DNA of 39,587 nt from an uncultured Akkermansia sp. (GTDB taxonomy: Bacteria; Verrucomicrobiota; Verrucomicrobiia; Verrucomicrobiales; Akkermansiaceae), in NCBI GenBank assembly GCA_947630815.1, contig CANRJD010000008.1:1-39587 (forward strand), read 5' to 3'. Below the pieces are notes generated by a model that had not been told where the DNA came from, ran no database searches, and saw nothing but the letters and a program-made list of their open reading frames with translations. The translations under genes were made by a program, and so were the position numbers. Below are positions 9,801-19,685 of the stretch, piece by piece (the stretch's first letter is position 1; every line of letters starts with the position of its first letter).

Positions 9801-9834
9801 AAATGTAAGAGATTGAAGGTTGTTGTATCAGGGA

Positions 9835-12800
9835 TTAGCGATCATTTTCATCATCATCTGCATGCAGGTCGATGGGATTGGAAAGATCGGGTTCCGAGCC
9901 GTCCAGGCGAATCTCAATCATATCCTCATAATCCTGCACATCCTTCTCGATCTCTTCCTCGTCAGCCACATCAGCCAGCACTTGGAAGACATCCACCTCC
10001 TGAGGATTCGAGCCATCATGATACCGCTTCTCGATCGGCTGCACATTCAAGCAGAGCGCTTGCATTTCCTTGATGAGCACGTTGAAGGACTCCGGCGTAC
10101 CAGCTTCCAGCGAGTTGTCGCCGCGCACGATATTCTCGTAAATGCGAGTGCGCCCCTGCACATCGTCAGATTTGACAGTGAGCAACTCCTGTAACGTGTA
10201 CGCAGCGCCGTAAGCCTCCATGGCCCACACCTCCATTTCGCCGAAACGCTGACCACCATGCTGAGCCTTGCCACCCAGCGGCTGCTGAGTAACAAGCGAA
10301 TAGGTGCCAACGGCACGGGCGTGTACCTTGTCGGCAACAAGGTGGTTCAATTTGAGCATATAGGTGTAACCGACCACCACGGGGTAGTGGAAATATTCGC
10401 CGGTGAGGCCATCAATGAGGCGGCTCTTGCCGGCCACAGTACCATCCTTGCCATCGCCGACCCATGTGAAGCCCGGCACCTTCTTGGCCTGACTCATGTA
10501 GTCCCATATCTTGGTCTCGTCGATACCATCGAACACGGGGGTCGCAACTTTGAACCCGAGTGCCTTGGCCGCTACACCCAAGTGAGCCTCAAGCACCTGC
10601 CCCACGTTCATGCGAGAAGGCACGCCCAGAGGATTGAGAATGATATCCACCGGGGTACCATCTTCTAGGTAGGGCATATCCTCCACGGGGAGCACACGAG
10701 AACACACGCCCTTGTTACCGTGACGGCCGGCCATCTTATCACCCACACCGAGCTTGCGCTTGGTGGCGATATAGACCTTCACTTCGGTGACAACGCCGGG
10801 TTCCATTTCTGCACCGGCCTCAATTTGGTCGAGCTTACGATCACGCTCTTCGTCGAGGTCGCGGAAGCGGGGCTCGTATGCGTTGATAATCTCGAAGATC
10901 TGATTGCGCACCGGACTCTCGTTCATGTCAATCTGGTCGTGATGTTCGGCCAGGTTGTGAAGAAGCGTCTTGGTGATTTTGCGGTTGGCAGGAATAAGCA
11001 CCTCGCCGGACCCCACGCGAGTGACCTCCAGAGGAATCTTCTCACCGAGTAAGCGATCGGAAAGCCGGCTCGTAAGCAGATCGATGAGGTTCTTCTTGTC
11101 ACGCACATATTCCTCATCCACCTTCTTACGTTGTTTCTGGGCTTCCTTCTCGGAATCCAACTCCGGAGCGCCCGGGGCAACGGAGCGCACAATGCGCACA
11201 TCCATGACCACGCCCGTGGTGCCGGGCGGCACCCGCAGGGAGGTATCTTTCACATCCGCCGCTTTCTCACCAAAGATGGCGCGCAGCAAACGCTCCTCCG
11301 GGGCGAGATCTGTTTCGCTCTTCGGGCTGATCTTGCCCACAAGAATATCGCCGGGCTTTACCTCGGCGCCGATACGTACCACGCCGTCACTGCCCAAGTT
11401 CTTGAGCGCCTCATCACCGACATTGGGAATATCGCGGGTGATTTCTTCCGGACCAAGTTTGGTGTCGCGTGCCTTCTCCTCGAATTCCTCAATGTGGATC
11501 GAGGTGTAGGCGTCCTCCTGCACCAAGCGCTCAGAGATGATGATGGCATCTTCGAAGTTGTAACCGTACCAAGACATGTAAGCCACCAGCACGTTACGAC
11601 CGAGAGCGAGCTCACCCCCGTCCGTGCAGGGACCATCCGCCAACACATCGCCGGCCTTCACCTTATCGCCACGCGCCACAATGGGGCGTTGGTTGATGCA
11701 GGTCGAAGCGTTGGACCGCATAAACTTACGCAGCTGGTACACATAGATGCCCTTATCGGGATCCGTCTTGATGCTCTCCGGATCGCTCAGCCAACGCTGG
11801 GGAGCCACGGGCAGCTCGCCATCTTTGGTGGTGACGATATATTCGGCCGTTGCAGAGGCCACAACACCGGGACCTGCAGCCACAACGACGGCGCCACTAT
11901 CGCGGGCACACTTGGCCTCAATGCCGGTTCCGACAAGCGGAGCCTGATTGACCATCAAAGGCACGCCCTGGCGCTGCATGTTGGCGCCCATAAGTGCACG
12001 GTTAGCATCATCGTGCTCCAAGAATGGAATGAGACCGGCAGCAATAGAGATGATCTGCTTGGGAGACACGTCCATGTACTCCACGCGGCGGGGATCAACC
12101 TCAATGAACTCGCCGTGCTCACGTGCGGTAACACGAGGTCTCACAAAGTGGTCATGCCCGTTGTCATTGTCGATGGGGTTGTTGGCCTGAGCAATGAGAT
12201 GGTACTCCTCCTTGTCGGCGGAAAGGTACTCCACCTCATTGGTAATGACGACCTCGGTGTCTGTCACCTCGCCTTTCTTGTTCTTTTTCTGAATGGTTTT
12301 GACCTTGCGGAAAGGAGTCTCGATGAAGCCATACTCGTCGATACGCGCGTAGGTGCAAAGGGAGTTGATAAGCCCGATATTGGGACCTTCAGGCGTCTCG
12401 ATGGGGCAGATACGTCCGTAATGCGAAGGATGCACGTCGCGCACCTCGAAGCCGGCACGATCACGATTCAAACCGCCCGGACCAAGAGCGGAGAGGCGAC
12501 GCTTATGCGTGAGCTCAGCCAGAGGATTGATCTGATCCATGAACTGGGAGAGTTGACTGCGACCAAAGAAATCGCGGATAACAGCGCTAAGAGCCTTCGG
12601 GTTGATGAGCTTGCTGGGCGTCAGATCGTTTCGCGTGGTGTCGCAGAGAGTCATACGCTCCTTCACCAAACGCTCGGTACGAGCGAAGCCTACGCGACAC
12701 TGGTTAGCGATGAGTTCACCCACCGCGCGCACTCGTCGATTACCCAAGTGATCGATGTCATCCACAGAACCCTCACCGTGGCGAAGACGCAACAAGTACT

Positions 12801-13914
12801 TGACCGCAGTGAGGAAGTCTATTGGCTGGATAAGACGGACGTCCTCCGGGACATCCAGTCCGAGCTTCAGGTTAATTTTGTAACGTCCCACCCGGGTCAA
12901 GTCATAACGCTTCTCCTCGCGGAAGAGGCGATCGAGAGCCGCGGCAGCCTGCTGCACAGAGGTGGGATCACCGGGGCGGAACTTGCGGAAGATTTCCTTG
13001 AGTGCACTATCACGATCGAAAGAAAGATCCTTCTTGAGAGTTTTGACGAGCAGCTCGTCCTCGCGTTGGTCAATGACCTCAATGGTTTTGATGCCGAGTT
13101 CCTGCATGCGGCGAATGGTAGCGAGACTGAGCGGCTCGTATGCCTTAGCAATGACGGACGCGGGACGAGGGGAATTCTTCTCGCTGTACTTCACGTCTTC
13201 GAAGGGAACGAGGTACTCCAACTCATCACCGCTCACATCGGCAACGCGCAGCTTTTGAATGGTGTAGAACTGCTCGACGATGGAACGATCCGACTCATAC
13301 CCCAGATAACGCAAGAAGGTAGTCGCCAAGAACTTGCGGCGGCGGCGGCGGCGATCAAGATACACGTACATGAGGTCGTTCGTGTCGAACTGTACCTCTA
13401 ACCATGAACCGCGATCCGGAATAATGCGGAAAGAGTAGAGCTCCTTGCCATTGGCGTGGCGTGTTTTCTCGTAGCAGATGCCCGGTGAACGGTGCAACTG
13501 AGCGACAATGACGCGCTCTGCTCCATTGATGACGAATGTCCCACGATCGGTGATCATAGGAATCTCGCCCATGTAAACGTCTTCCTCCGCGGTGTAATCA
13601 TTGCACTTCAAGCGGAAGCGAATGTAGAGCGAAGAGCTGTACGTCTCCCCGGAACGAATGGAAGCAAAGTCAGTGGTCTTGGGCGGCGATATTTCGTAGG
13701 ATACAAACTCCAACCGGATCTGCGAGTCGTAGCTTTCAATCGGGAAATGTTCGGTCAACACAGCCTGCAGCCCCATCTTGAGGCGCTTCCCAGGGGCTGT
13801 AAACCGCTGAAGAAACTCTTCGTAGGATTTAGTTTGTATCTCAATGAGATTCGGCGGCTGAATGACTTCTTTGATTTTACCGAAACTGATTCGCTCTTGT
13901 TTGGGCTTGGACAT
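9835..13914 (-). CDS. rpoB: DNA-directed RNA polymerase subunit beta
   Basis: A full-length 1359-residue beta subunit of the RNA polymerase core. The rifampicin-pocket segment is at residues 449-480 (FFGRSQLSQFMDQINPLAEL). C-terminal hallmarks include KLGVGDKMAGRHGNKGV and the QPLGGKAQHGGQRFGEMEVWA clamp-interacting block. Compared with the usual pocket sequence, residue 462 is Ile (Asn518 in E. coli numbering) and residue 466 is Ala (Ser522). A run of arginines at about 188-193 (RRRRRRK) is a local oddity. It lies between rplL, 233 bp upstream with several hairpins, and rpoC, 34 bp downstream. No Shine-Dalgarno sequence; the start is fixed by the conserved N-terminus. Confidence 0.99.
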   Translation of the reverse strand: MSKPKQERISFGKIKEVIQPPNLIEIQTKSYEEFLQRFTAPGKRLKMGLQAVLTEHFPIESYDSQIRLEFVSYEISPPKTTDFASIRSGETYSSSLYIRFRLKCNDYTAEEDVYMGEIPMITDRGTFVINGAERVIVAQLHRSPGICYEKTRHANGKELYSFRIIPDRGSWLEVQFDTNDLMYVYLDRRRRRRKFLATTFLRYLGYESDRSIVEQFYTIQKLRVADVSGDELEYLVPFEDVKYSEKNSPRPASVIAKAYEPLSLATIRRMQELGIKTIEVIDQREDELLVKTLKKDLSFDRDSALKEIFRKFRPGDPTSVQQAAAALDRLFREEKRYDLTRVGRYKINLKLGLDVPEDVRLIQPIDFLTAVKYLLRLRHGEGSVDDIDHLGNRRVRAVGELIANQCRVGFARTERLVKERMTLCDTTRNDLTPSKLINPKALSAVIRDFFGRSQLSQFMDQINPLAELTHKRRLSALGPGGLNRDRAGFEVRDVHPSHYGRICPIETPEGPNIGLINSLCTYARIDEYGFIETPFRKVKTIQKKNKKGEVTDTEVVITNEVEYLSADKEEYHLIAQANNPIDNDNGHDHFVRPRVTAREHGEFIEVDPRRVEYMDVSPKQIISIAAGLIPFLEHDDANRALMGANMQRQGVPLMVNQAPLVGTGIEAKCARDSGAVVVAAGPGVVASATAEYIVTTKDGELPVAPQRWLSDPESIKTDPDKGIYVYQLRKFMRSNASTCINQRPIVARGDKVKAGDVLADGPCTDGGELALGRNVLVAYMSWYGYNFEDAIIISERLVQEDAYTSIHIEEFEEKARDTKLGPEEITRDIPNVGDEALKNLGSDGVVRIGAEVKPGDILVGKISPKSETDLAPEERLLRAIFGEKAADVKDTSLRVPPGTTGVVMDVRIVRSVAPGAPELDSEKEAQKQRKKVDEEYVRDKKNLIDLLTSRLSDRLLGEKIPLEVTRVGSGEVLIPANRKITKTLLHNLAEHHDQIDMNESPVRNQIFEIINAYEPRFRDLDEERDRKLDQIEAGAEMEPGVVTEVKVYIATKRKLGVGDKMAGRHGNKGVCSRVLPVEDMPYLEDGTPVDIILNPLGVPSRMNVGQVLEAHLGVAAKALGFKVATPVFDGIDETKIWDYMSQAKKVPGFTWVGDGKDGTVAGKSRLIDGLTGEYFHYPVVVGYTYMLKLNHLVADKVHARAVGTYSLVTQQPLGGKAQHGGQRFGEMEVWAMEAYGAAYTLQELLTVKSDDVQGRTRIYENIVRGDNSLEAGTPESFNVLIKEMQALCLNVQPIEKRYHDGSNPQEVDVFQVLADVADEEEIEKDVQDYEDMIEIRLDGSEPDLSNPIDLHADDDENDR

Positions 13915-13937
13915 GGAGTGCGCGGAAATTAGGTTTT

Positions 13938-13956
13938 GCGCCCGGAACCCGGGCGC
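13938..13956 (-). promoter_or_regulatory. GC hairpin in the rpoB leader
   Basis: GCGCCCG (13938-13944) pairs perfectly with CGGGCGC (13950-13956) around a 5-nt loop, 23 nt upstream of the rpoB ATG. There is no T-run after it (AAAACC follows on the minus strand), so it is more likely a leader structure or processing signal than a terminator. It is the last of three hairpins between rplL and rpoB. Confidence 0.6.
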
Positions 13957-13977
13957 ATGGCCGGTTTTATCTGAACT

Positions 13978-14027
13978 AAAACCGACCCGGTGCTACGAGA
14001 GGTGGATGCACCAAGTGCACCGGGTCG
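13978..14027 (-). terminator. Probable rplL-rpoB attenuator
   Basis: A perfect 11-bp stem (13983-13993 with 14017-14027; CGACCCGGTGC and its complement) has a 23-nt loop and is followed on the minus strand by GGTTTTAG. In E. coli a partial terminator at this place lowers RNA polymerase synthesis relative to L7/L12; the same role is inferred here from position and structure. Confidence 0.7.
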
Positions 14028-14102
14028 ATCCTAGGTAAAGGTTTTGGAGGATTGGAGGGACGAAAATCGGCTTGCGAAAGCAAGCGGAGAATATGCCAAG
14101 CG

Positions 14103-14127
14103 CAGGGGAGGACAAAATCCTCCCCTG
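14103..14127 (-). promoter_or_regulatory. Perfect hairpin just after rplL
   Basis: CAGGGGAGGA (14103-14112) pairs with TCCTCCCCTG (14118-14127) around a CAAAA loop, 20 bp after the rplL stop. No T-run follows. It may be an mRNA processing or stabilising element, or part of the attenuation region with the hairpin at 13978-14027. Confidence 0.65.
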
Positions 14128-14147
14128 CTCTCGCAAAAGGCGACGGG

Positions 14148-14525
14148 TTACTTGATGGTAACCTTGGCACCGGCTTTTTCGAGCTCGGCCTTCGCCTTGT
14201 CGGCATCCTCCTTAGAGGCACCTTCAAGTACGAGTGCCGGGGCGCTCTCAACAAGCTTCTTGGCGTCTGCCAGCCCCATTCCGGTCTTGACAGTGCGCAC
14301 AGCCTTAATAACGGCAATCTTGTTGGCACCGGCGTCCGTAAGTTCAACGTTGAACTCGGTCTTTTCTTCAGCAGCTTCCGCAGGAGCAGCGGCAGCGCCT
14401 CCCACAGCAGCCACAGGAGCCGCAGCAGAAACACCCCACTTCTCTTCCAGGAGTTTGACAAGCTCAGCAGCCTCCAAGATGGTCAGCTTGCCGAGTTCTT
14501 CAGCGATTGTATTGATATCAGCCAT
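14148..14525 (-). CDS. rplL: 50S ribosomal protein L7/L12
   Basis: 125 residues, the usual family length. The N-terminal dimerisation helices ([33 protein letters not shown]) are followed by an Ala/Gly-rich hinge (about 36-54) and the factor-binding C-terminal domain ([39 protein letters not shown]). It forms the L10-bound stalk that recruits EF-Tu and EF-G, so it functionally pairs with rplJ upstream and tuf in the same operon. The 164-bp gap from rplJ is unusually long. The leader ACTACAACA before ATG lacks a Shine-Dalgarno sequence despite the need for high expression. Confidence 0.99.
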   Translation of the reverse strand: MADINTIAEELGKLTILEAAELVKLLEEKWGVSAAAPVAAVGGAAAAPAEAAEEKTEFNVELTDAGANKIAVIKAVRTVKTGMGLADAKKLVESAPALVLEGASKEDADKAKAELEKAGAKVTIK

Positions 14526-14689
14526 TGTTGTAGTATCGTTTAATTGGTTCTTGTCGCGGATGAGGGCTCCTCACCCATTTCAGTTCTCACCGGCCGGAGA
14601 GCCGACAGAGGACCTAATTCTATCAGGCGCGGGTGTGATACCACACCATTGCCATCCGATCAAGACTTTTTTTTATCATGACACAGTTT
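14526..14689 (-). promoter_or_regulatory. Structured 164-bp rplJ-rplL spacer
   Basis: No coding potential. On the minus strand it holds a perfect small hairpin (GGTGTG, GTAT, CACACC; 14630-14645), a candidate promoter (TTGATC, 17 bp, TATCAC) of weak consensus, and further GC-rich complementary segments near 14570-14610. It could provide extra L7/L12 expression (four or more copies per ribosome) or host autoregulation that is otherwise missing, because rplJ has only a 28-bp leader. The assignment is inferred. Confidence 0.4.
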
Positions 14690-15199
14690 TTACTGGTCCG
14701 AGCCTCCTTCCTTATCGACATACGCCTTAATGACGCGAGCCAGAGCAGCACCGGCGCCATTAATGGTCGCGAGCAGAGTAGCCAGCAGAACCTCACGGCT
14801 GGGGAGATCACCCAAAGCACGCAGTTTATCCGGCGTGAGCTCAGCTCCATCCAGGATACCTGTCTTGTAGGCAGCCTTTTTGGAGGTATTTGCAAAAGTG
14901 TTGATGACCTTGGCGGCAGCGCAAATATCATTCTGACCTGTAACATAGGCGGTCTGTCCCTTGAGGGAAGCTGAGATGTCCGGGAGACCAGCCTGAGTCA
15001 AGGCCTTAACCATGTAGGAATTCTTAGCCACCGTACAAGAAGCTCCGCCGGCCGCGAGTGAGGCGCGCAGCGCAGTAAACTCCGGCACAGTCACCCCTGT
15101 ATAGTCGATGACAATGAGGAAAGGAGAACCATTCACCTTCTCAAGAAGCTGAGCTATGATGGTCTCTTTATCAGCATTCACTTTCTTTTCTGTACTCAT
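14690..15199 (-). CDS. rplJ: 50S ribosomal protein L10
   Basis: 169 residues, matching the L10 family. The RNA-binding N-terminal domain contains VNGSPFLIVIDYTGVTVPEFTALRASL, and the C-terminal helix (ALARVIKAYVDKEGGS) is the docking site for L7/L12 dimers. It anchors the stalk on 23S rRNA. Only 28 bp separate it from rplA, too little for the classical L10 leader structure unless that overlaps rplA. The start at 15199 (leader CTATAATTAGATTAT) has no Shine-Dalgarno sequence. Confidence 0.98.
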   Translation of the reverse strand: MSTEKKVNADKETIIAQLLEKVNGSPFLIVIDYTGVTVPEFTALRASLAAGGASCTVAKNSYMVKALTQAGLPDISASLKGQTAYVTGQNDICAAAKVINTFANTSKKAAYKTGILDGAELTPDKLRALGDLPSREVLLATLLATINGAGAALARVIKAYVDKEGGSDQ

Positions 15200-15227
15200 A
15201 TAATCTAATTATAGGGTGTTCAAGTTC

Positions 15228-15929
15228 TCAGAGCTTGGAGTATTCCGTAGTGTTGAGGGTAATTCCCGGGTTCATGGAACAAGCAACCGTAGCGGATGCA
15301 ATGTACCCTCCCTTGGCTGCTGAGGGACGAGCCTTCACAACAGAGGCGATGAGCGAGCGGAGATTTTCCACAAGCTGCTCCGGAGTGAAGGAAAGCTTTC
15401 CTACCGCCGCAGATATGTTGGCGTTTTTGTCCACCTTGTAATCAACGCGGCCAGCCTTCACTTCGCGCACGGCTTTGGCTGTATCATCGGTGACCGTACC
15501 GGTTTTGGGGTTGGGCATGAGACCACGAGGACCGAGCACTCGGGCAATCTTGCGCACCTGAGCCATGGCATCTGGGGTGGCGATTGCACTGTCGAATGCA
15601 AGGAATCCGCCCTGCACCTCCTTGATAAGATCCTCCAAGCCTACTTTTTCAGCTCCGGCCTCCAAGGCAGCCTGAGCGGCCTCGCCCTGAGCAAAGACAA
15701 TGACGCGGACATTCTTACCGGTGCCGTGAGGCAGAGCCACGGAGCCACGAACCATTTGGTCGGACTTACGCGGATCCACAGTAAGATGGAAGGAAACAGT
15801 GACCGTGGGGTCGAACTTAGGAGCGGGGAAACTCTTCATGAGTTCCACAGCCTCCTCGACGGTGTAGGTCTTGGCAGAATCAACCAAGCCTGCAGCTTGC
15901 GTGTAACGTTTGGAATGCTTAATTGACAT
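15228..15929 (-). CDS. rplA: 50S ribosomal protein L1
   Basis: 233 residues, normal for L1. It carries the family features [28 protein letters not shown] at the N-terminus, [29 protein letters not shown] (the L1 signature at about 135-150) and the terminal [14 protein letters not shown]1 forms the mobile stalk near the E site and in many bacteria represses the rplK-rplA mRNA. Gene order rplK-rplA-rplJ is conserved. It ends 28 bp before rplJ. Confidence 0.99.
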   Translation of the reverse strand: MSIKHSKRYTQAAGLVDSAKTYTVEEAVELMKSFPAPKFDPTVTVSFHLTVDPRKSDQMVRGSVALPHGTGKNVRVIVFAQGEAAQAALEAGAEKVGLEDLIKEVQGGFLAFDSAIATPDAMAQVRKIARVLGPRGLMPNPKTGTVTDDTAKAVREVKAGRVDYKVDKNANISAAVGKLSFTPEQLVENLRSLIASVVKARPSAAKGGYIASATVACSMNPGITLNTTEYSKL

Positions 15930-15999
15930 AATGATGATTTGCAGTACGTGCGGGGTTTGGGGTTATAGATAAGATCCCTCCTGCGGATAGAGAAAGGGG

Positions 16000-16428
16000 T
16001 CAGAGACCTTCCACCTCGATACCCATCTGACGAGCTTGGCCGGCGATGATGCGGGCGGCTGCCTCAGGAGACTTGGTGTTCAGGTCAGGCATCTTCGTAT
16101 TGACCACCTCCATGAGTTTCTCCTTGGTTATCTTGGCAACCTTATTCTTGTTGGGTTCCCCAGAACCGGAGGAGATACCGGCAGCCTTCTTGAGAAGGTT
16201 AGCAGCCGGCGGCATTTTGGTGATGAAGTCGAAGGACTTGTCCTTATAGACGGTGATCACAACGGGGAGAACATCACCGGCCTGCTTCTGAGTTTTAGCG
16301 TTGAACTCTTTGCAGAAGCCCATAATATTGACACCCGCCTGACCAAGAGCAGGACCCACCGGCGGCGACGGATTTGCCGCACCAGCAGGAATCTGCAGTT
16401 TGATGGTTTTGACTACTTCTTTTGCCAT
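16000..16428 (-). CDS. rplK: 50S ribosomal protein L11
   Basis: 142 residues from the ATG at 16426-16428 ([16 protein letters not shown]), the standard L11 N-terminus. The frame is open upstream to an ATG at 16455, but the extra nine residues are not family-like. Visible motifs are [30 protein letters not shown] and the C-terminal RNA-binding domain ([24 protein letters not shown]). It binds the GTPase-associated region of 23S rRNA. It lies 59 bp after nusG and 70 bp before rplA. No Shine-Dalgarno sequence. Confidence 0.97.
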   Translation of the reverse strand: MAKEVVKTIKLQIPAGAANPSPPVGPALGQAGVNIMGFCKEFNAKTQKQAGDVLPVVITVYKDKSFDFITKMPPAANLLKKAAGISSGSGEPNKNKVAKITKEKLMEVVNTKMPDLNTKSPEAAARIIAGQARQMGIEVEGL

Positions 16429-16487
16429 GGTTTTATGTGTTTGTGATATCCGCACCGAGGAAGAAGCGACGGCGCGGACAAAGTGGT

Positions 16488-17135
16488 TTATTCACTGCGT
16501 GGGATATTACGCTCATCCTCCGGCACGATCTGCACCTGCGTATAGTCCAGATCCAACGGATTAGAACGCCCGAACATTGTCACGCCCACGCGCAGACGGC
16601 CGTGCTCCGAATCAACTTCCTCCACGATGCCCCGTTCACCCTGGAAAGCGCCCTCCAGCACCACGACCTCATCCTGCACGTTGATAACGATTTTCTGACG
16701 CGTACCCTCGCTCCGTCTCTCAACTTCACGTTTGAAATCCGCCACATCTTTGGCAGACATAGGGAGGGGTTCCTTACTGCGTCCACAGGCAAAGCTAATA
16801 ACGCCATCAACCGCCTGAATCTTGTACCACGCATCGTTATTGAGCGCTCCCGTGGCAGAATCTCGCAATGCGAAATTGAGGTACACATAGCCGGGGTAAA
16901 GCTTACGTTCCTGCACTACTTTTTTGCCATTGCGCACCTCTTCCACTTTTTCCGTCGGAACGAGCGGCTCACTCTGCAACAGCGCACCCAACTCCTCGTC
17001 TTCCTTGAAAAGCCGCTTGAGATTTTCCACAGCGCGACGCTCCTTGTTGGAGAGCACATGGAGCACATACCACTGATCCTGCGCGGCTGGTACTCTGCGG
17101 GGCGTGGCTGATTTGCGTTCGTAGGGGCGGGACAT
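16488..17135 (-). CDS. nusG: Transcription termination/antitermination factor NusG
   Basis: 215 residues from the ATG at 17133-17135 ([14 protein letters not shown]). A longer frame from 17183 would overlap secE and add a non-conserved segment. It has an NGN domain ([23 protein letters not shown], later [12 protein letters not shown]) and a C-terminal KOW domain ([23 protein letters not shown]). NusG binds the RNA polymerase clamp and couples to Rho or ribosomal protein S10. It sits 31 bp after secE, the normal arrangement. The charged insert [15 protein letters not shown] between the halves of the NGN domain is longer than in E. coli. Confidence 0.97.
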   Translation of the reverse strand: MSRPYERKSATPRRVPAAQDQWYVLHVLSNKERRAVENLKRLFKEDEELGALLQSEPLVPTEKVEEVRNGKKVVQERKLYPGYVYLNFALRDSATGALNNDAWYKIQAVDGVISFACGRSKEPLPMSAKDVADFKREVERRSEGTRQKIVINVQDEVVVLEGAFQGERGIVEEVDSEHGRLRVGVTMFGRSNPLDLDYTQVQIVPEDERNIPRSE

Positions 17136-17166
17136 AGGGGAAACGGATTGAGAGAAGATCGGTATA

Positions 17167-17394
17167 TCAGGAAAGTTGCTCAACAGCCCAAGTTACAACC
17201 CGAGCCATGACAAAATCGAAAAAGGCAACATAGGCGCCCAACAGCACCATGGCAATGAGCACCACTAAGGTGGAGCTCCACAGCTCGCGGTACTTGCGAA
17301 ATCCCTTCACCTTGGGGTCACTTTCCCACGGCCAAGAGCTCTTCTTCAGCTCACTTTTGATTGCGGAAATAAAGAGTGAAATCTTGCGGAACAT
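17167..17394 (-). CDS. secE: Preprotein translocase subunit SecE
   Basis: 75 residues from the ATG at 17392-17394 (MFRKISLFISAIKSELKKSSWP). An upstream in-frame start would lie inside the tRNA-Trp gene and is rejected. It has the family's amphipathic KSELKKSSWPWE helix and one transmembrane segment (STLVVLIAMVLLGAYVAFFDFVM), the short single-span form found in most bacteria. SecE clamps SecY in the inner-membrane translocon. Its place between tRNA-Trp and nusG is conserved. Confidence 0.96.
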   Translation of the reverse strand: MFRKISLFISAIKSELKKSSWPWESDPKVKGFRKYRELWSSTLVVLIAMVLLGAYVAFFDFVMARVVTWAVEQLS

Positions 17395-17436
17395 GGCGTG
17401 ATTGTAAGCTGGATGTGCGGTGTGAGCCGGTTTACG

Positions 17437-17509
17437 CAGGGTATGAGAGACTCGAACTCCCAACACGCGGTTTTGGAGACCGCTGCTCTACCAATTGAGC
17501 TAATACCCT
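17437..17509 (-). tRNA. trnW: tRNA-Trp (CCA)
   Basis: A 73-nt cloverleaf. Acceptor arms AGGGTAT and ATACCCT pair, with discriminator G. The D-arm has GCTC...GAGC, the anticodon stem GCGGT/ACCGC encloses loop CTCCAAA with anticodon CCA, and the T-loop is TTCGAGT. The 3' CCA is not encoded. It lies between tuf and secE, as in many bacteria, and is probably processed from the operon transcript. Confidence 0.97.
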
Positions 17510-17528
17510 ATGGATTCTTGTTTTCATT

Positions 17529-17617
17529 CGGACGGCCGGGGGATGCCCATCGGTTCGTGAAGCATCCCCCGCCATCCGCATCAGCTACACCCTGCGGTTG
17601 GAATGCCGGATGTAGCT
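17529..17617 (-). promoter_or_regulatory. Two strong hairpins between tuf and tRNA-Trp
   Basis: Hairpin 1: GGGGGATGC (17538-17546) with GCATCCCCC (17562-17570), extended outward by a second near-perfect 8-bp block after a bulge. Hairpin 2: AGCTACA (17583-17589) with TGTAGCT (17611-17617). Neither is followed by a T-run on the minus strand, so they look like processing or partial-termination structures separating the abundant tuf message from the downstream operon. Confidence 0.65.
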
Positions 17618-17653
17618 GTGGGGTTTGATAGTTTGATGTGGACGGCGGCTCAT

Positions 17654-18835
<1,182 letters not shown>

Positions 18836-18881
18836 AATGTTTTTGAATTAGTTTGAGCTGCTTATTCTTGCAGAGCATCAA

Positions 18882-18953
<72 letters not shown>

Positions 18954-18999
18954 GATCACGCTCCAGAGCCATCCCACGAAGGGACGGAAAAGCGGGAAG

Positions 19000-19028
19000 A
19001 ATATACACGACTTTTTGTGTCACGTCAA
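19000..19028 (-). promoter_or_regulatory. Sigma-70 promoter of the tRNA-Thr/tuf operon
   Basis: On the minus strand, TTGACG (19023-19028), 17 bp, TATATT (19000-19005). The predicted start is about 40 bp before tRNA-Thr. It is a near-consensus promoter, as expected for a stable-RNA/translation operon, and is followed by a GC-rich stretch. It likely drives the whole cluster to rpoC, with attenuation steps inside. Confidence 0.85.
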
Positions 19029-19140
19029 CCACAATTTCGCGAAAAGATACATTTTTTTGTCAAAGAGGCAAAATAAGGTGCACTAATGGGTGGTAAAATT
19101 AGGTTGCCAATGGGCATAGGTAGATGCATGCTGGTGGCCT

Positions 19141-19626
19141 ATGAAAACAAGAGCAATTATTATAGCAACAGCATTGAGCAGCTTCCTGGCCATGGGCGCC
19201 ACGGACGAAACGACAACCACGAGTGGTCAGGATGCCACAGCGCCATCCATCACCTGCAATACCGATGGATCGGGAGCTTCATGCGATGAAACGTACTGGC
19301 TGAATGTGGACACCATGATGCTGGCGGCGGCAAATGGTGACCCGATTGCGCAGTATGCCATAGCCTACATCACTGAAAATGGAGTGAACGGAATGAAAAA
19401 GGATCCAGAAAAAGCAGAAGCAATGTACTCGCACGCTCTGCCAGGCTTGATGAGGGCTGCAAAGGAAGGGAATCCCACTGCATGCCGTGCGCTAGCTCAC
19501 ATGTATGAACACGGCAAAGGCGTGGATAAGGATGAGGAGAAGGCTCAACAGTTCATGGATCGCTGCAAAGATAATGGCGGAAAGGAGCAAACCAACCCCA
19601 CTGATTCCACGAGTACGGATAAGTAA
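19141..19626 (+). CDS. Small secreted Sel1-repeat protein
   Basis: 161 residues. An N-terminal signal peptide (MKTRAIIIATALSSFLAMGA) is followed by a low-complexity Thr/Ser stretch with two cysteines (CNTDGSGASC). Two Sel1-like repeats come next (GDPIAQYAIAYITENG...KAEAMYSHAL and GNPTACRALAHMYEHGKGVDKDEEKAQQFM), and the tail is polar. Sel1 repeats are alpha-helical solenoids used in protein-protein contacts. It is transcribed alone, divergently from the tuf promoter, and ends at a strong terminator. The specific partner is unknown. No clear promoter or Shine-Dalgarno sequence was found. Confidence 0.85.
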   Translation: MKTRAIIIATALSSFLAMGATDETTTTSGQDATAPSITCNTDGSGASCDETYWLNVDTMMLAAANGDPIAQYAIAYITENGVNGMKKDPEKAEAMYSHALPGLMRAAKEGNPTACRALAHMYEHGKGVDKDEEKAQQFMDRCKDNGGKEQTNPTDSTSTDK

Positions 19627-19649
19627 CGTAATCGGTATGTCGATTACTA

Positions 19650-19685
19650 AAGCGTGCGCTGCCGAGAGGTAGCGCGCGCTTTTTT
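19650..19685 (+). terminator. Intrinsic terminator of the Sel1 gene
   Basis: AGCGTGCGCT (19651-19660) pairs with AGCGCGCGCT (19671-19680, one wobble) and is followed by TTTTTT. A smaller perfect hairpin (GTAATCG/CGATTAC) lies just before it at 19628-19649. Confidence 0.9.

Noticed and set aside
6630..13401. Very long open frames on the plus strand opposite rpoC and rpoB (6630-8471, 8514-10073, 11131-13401)
   Set aside because: They mirror the codon pattern of strongly biased, conserved genes on the other strand. The translated products are His/Leu/Arg-rich and lack any recognisable domain.
16429..17183. Longer N-terminal versions of rplK (from 16455) and nusG (from 17183)
   Set aside because: The extra residues are not family-like. 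The nusG version would overlap secE, and the conserved N-termini begin at the internal ATGs.
19086..19289. 67-codon plus-strand frame overlapping the Sel1 gene start
   Set aside because: It is a different frame of the same DNA without a signal peptide; the 161-residue frame has signal peptide, Sel1 repeats and a terminator.
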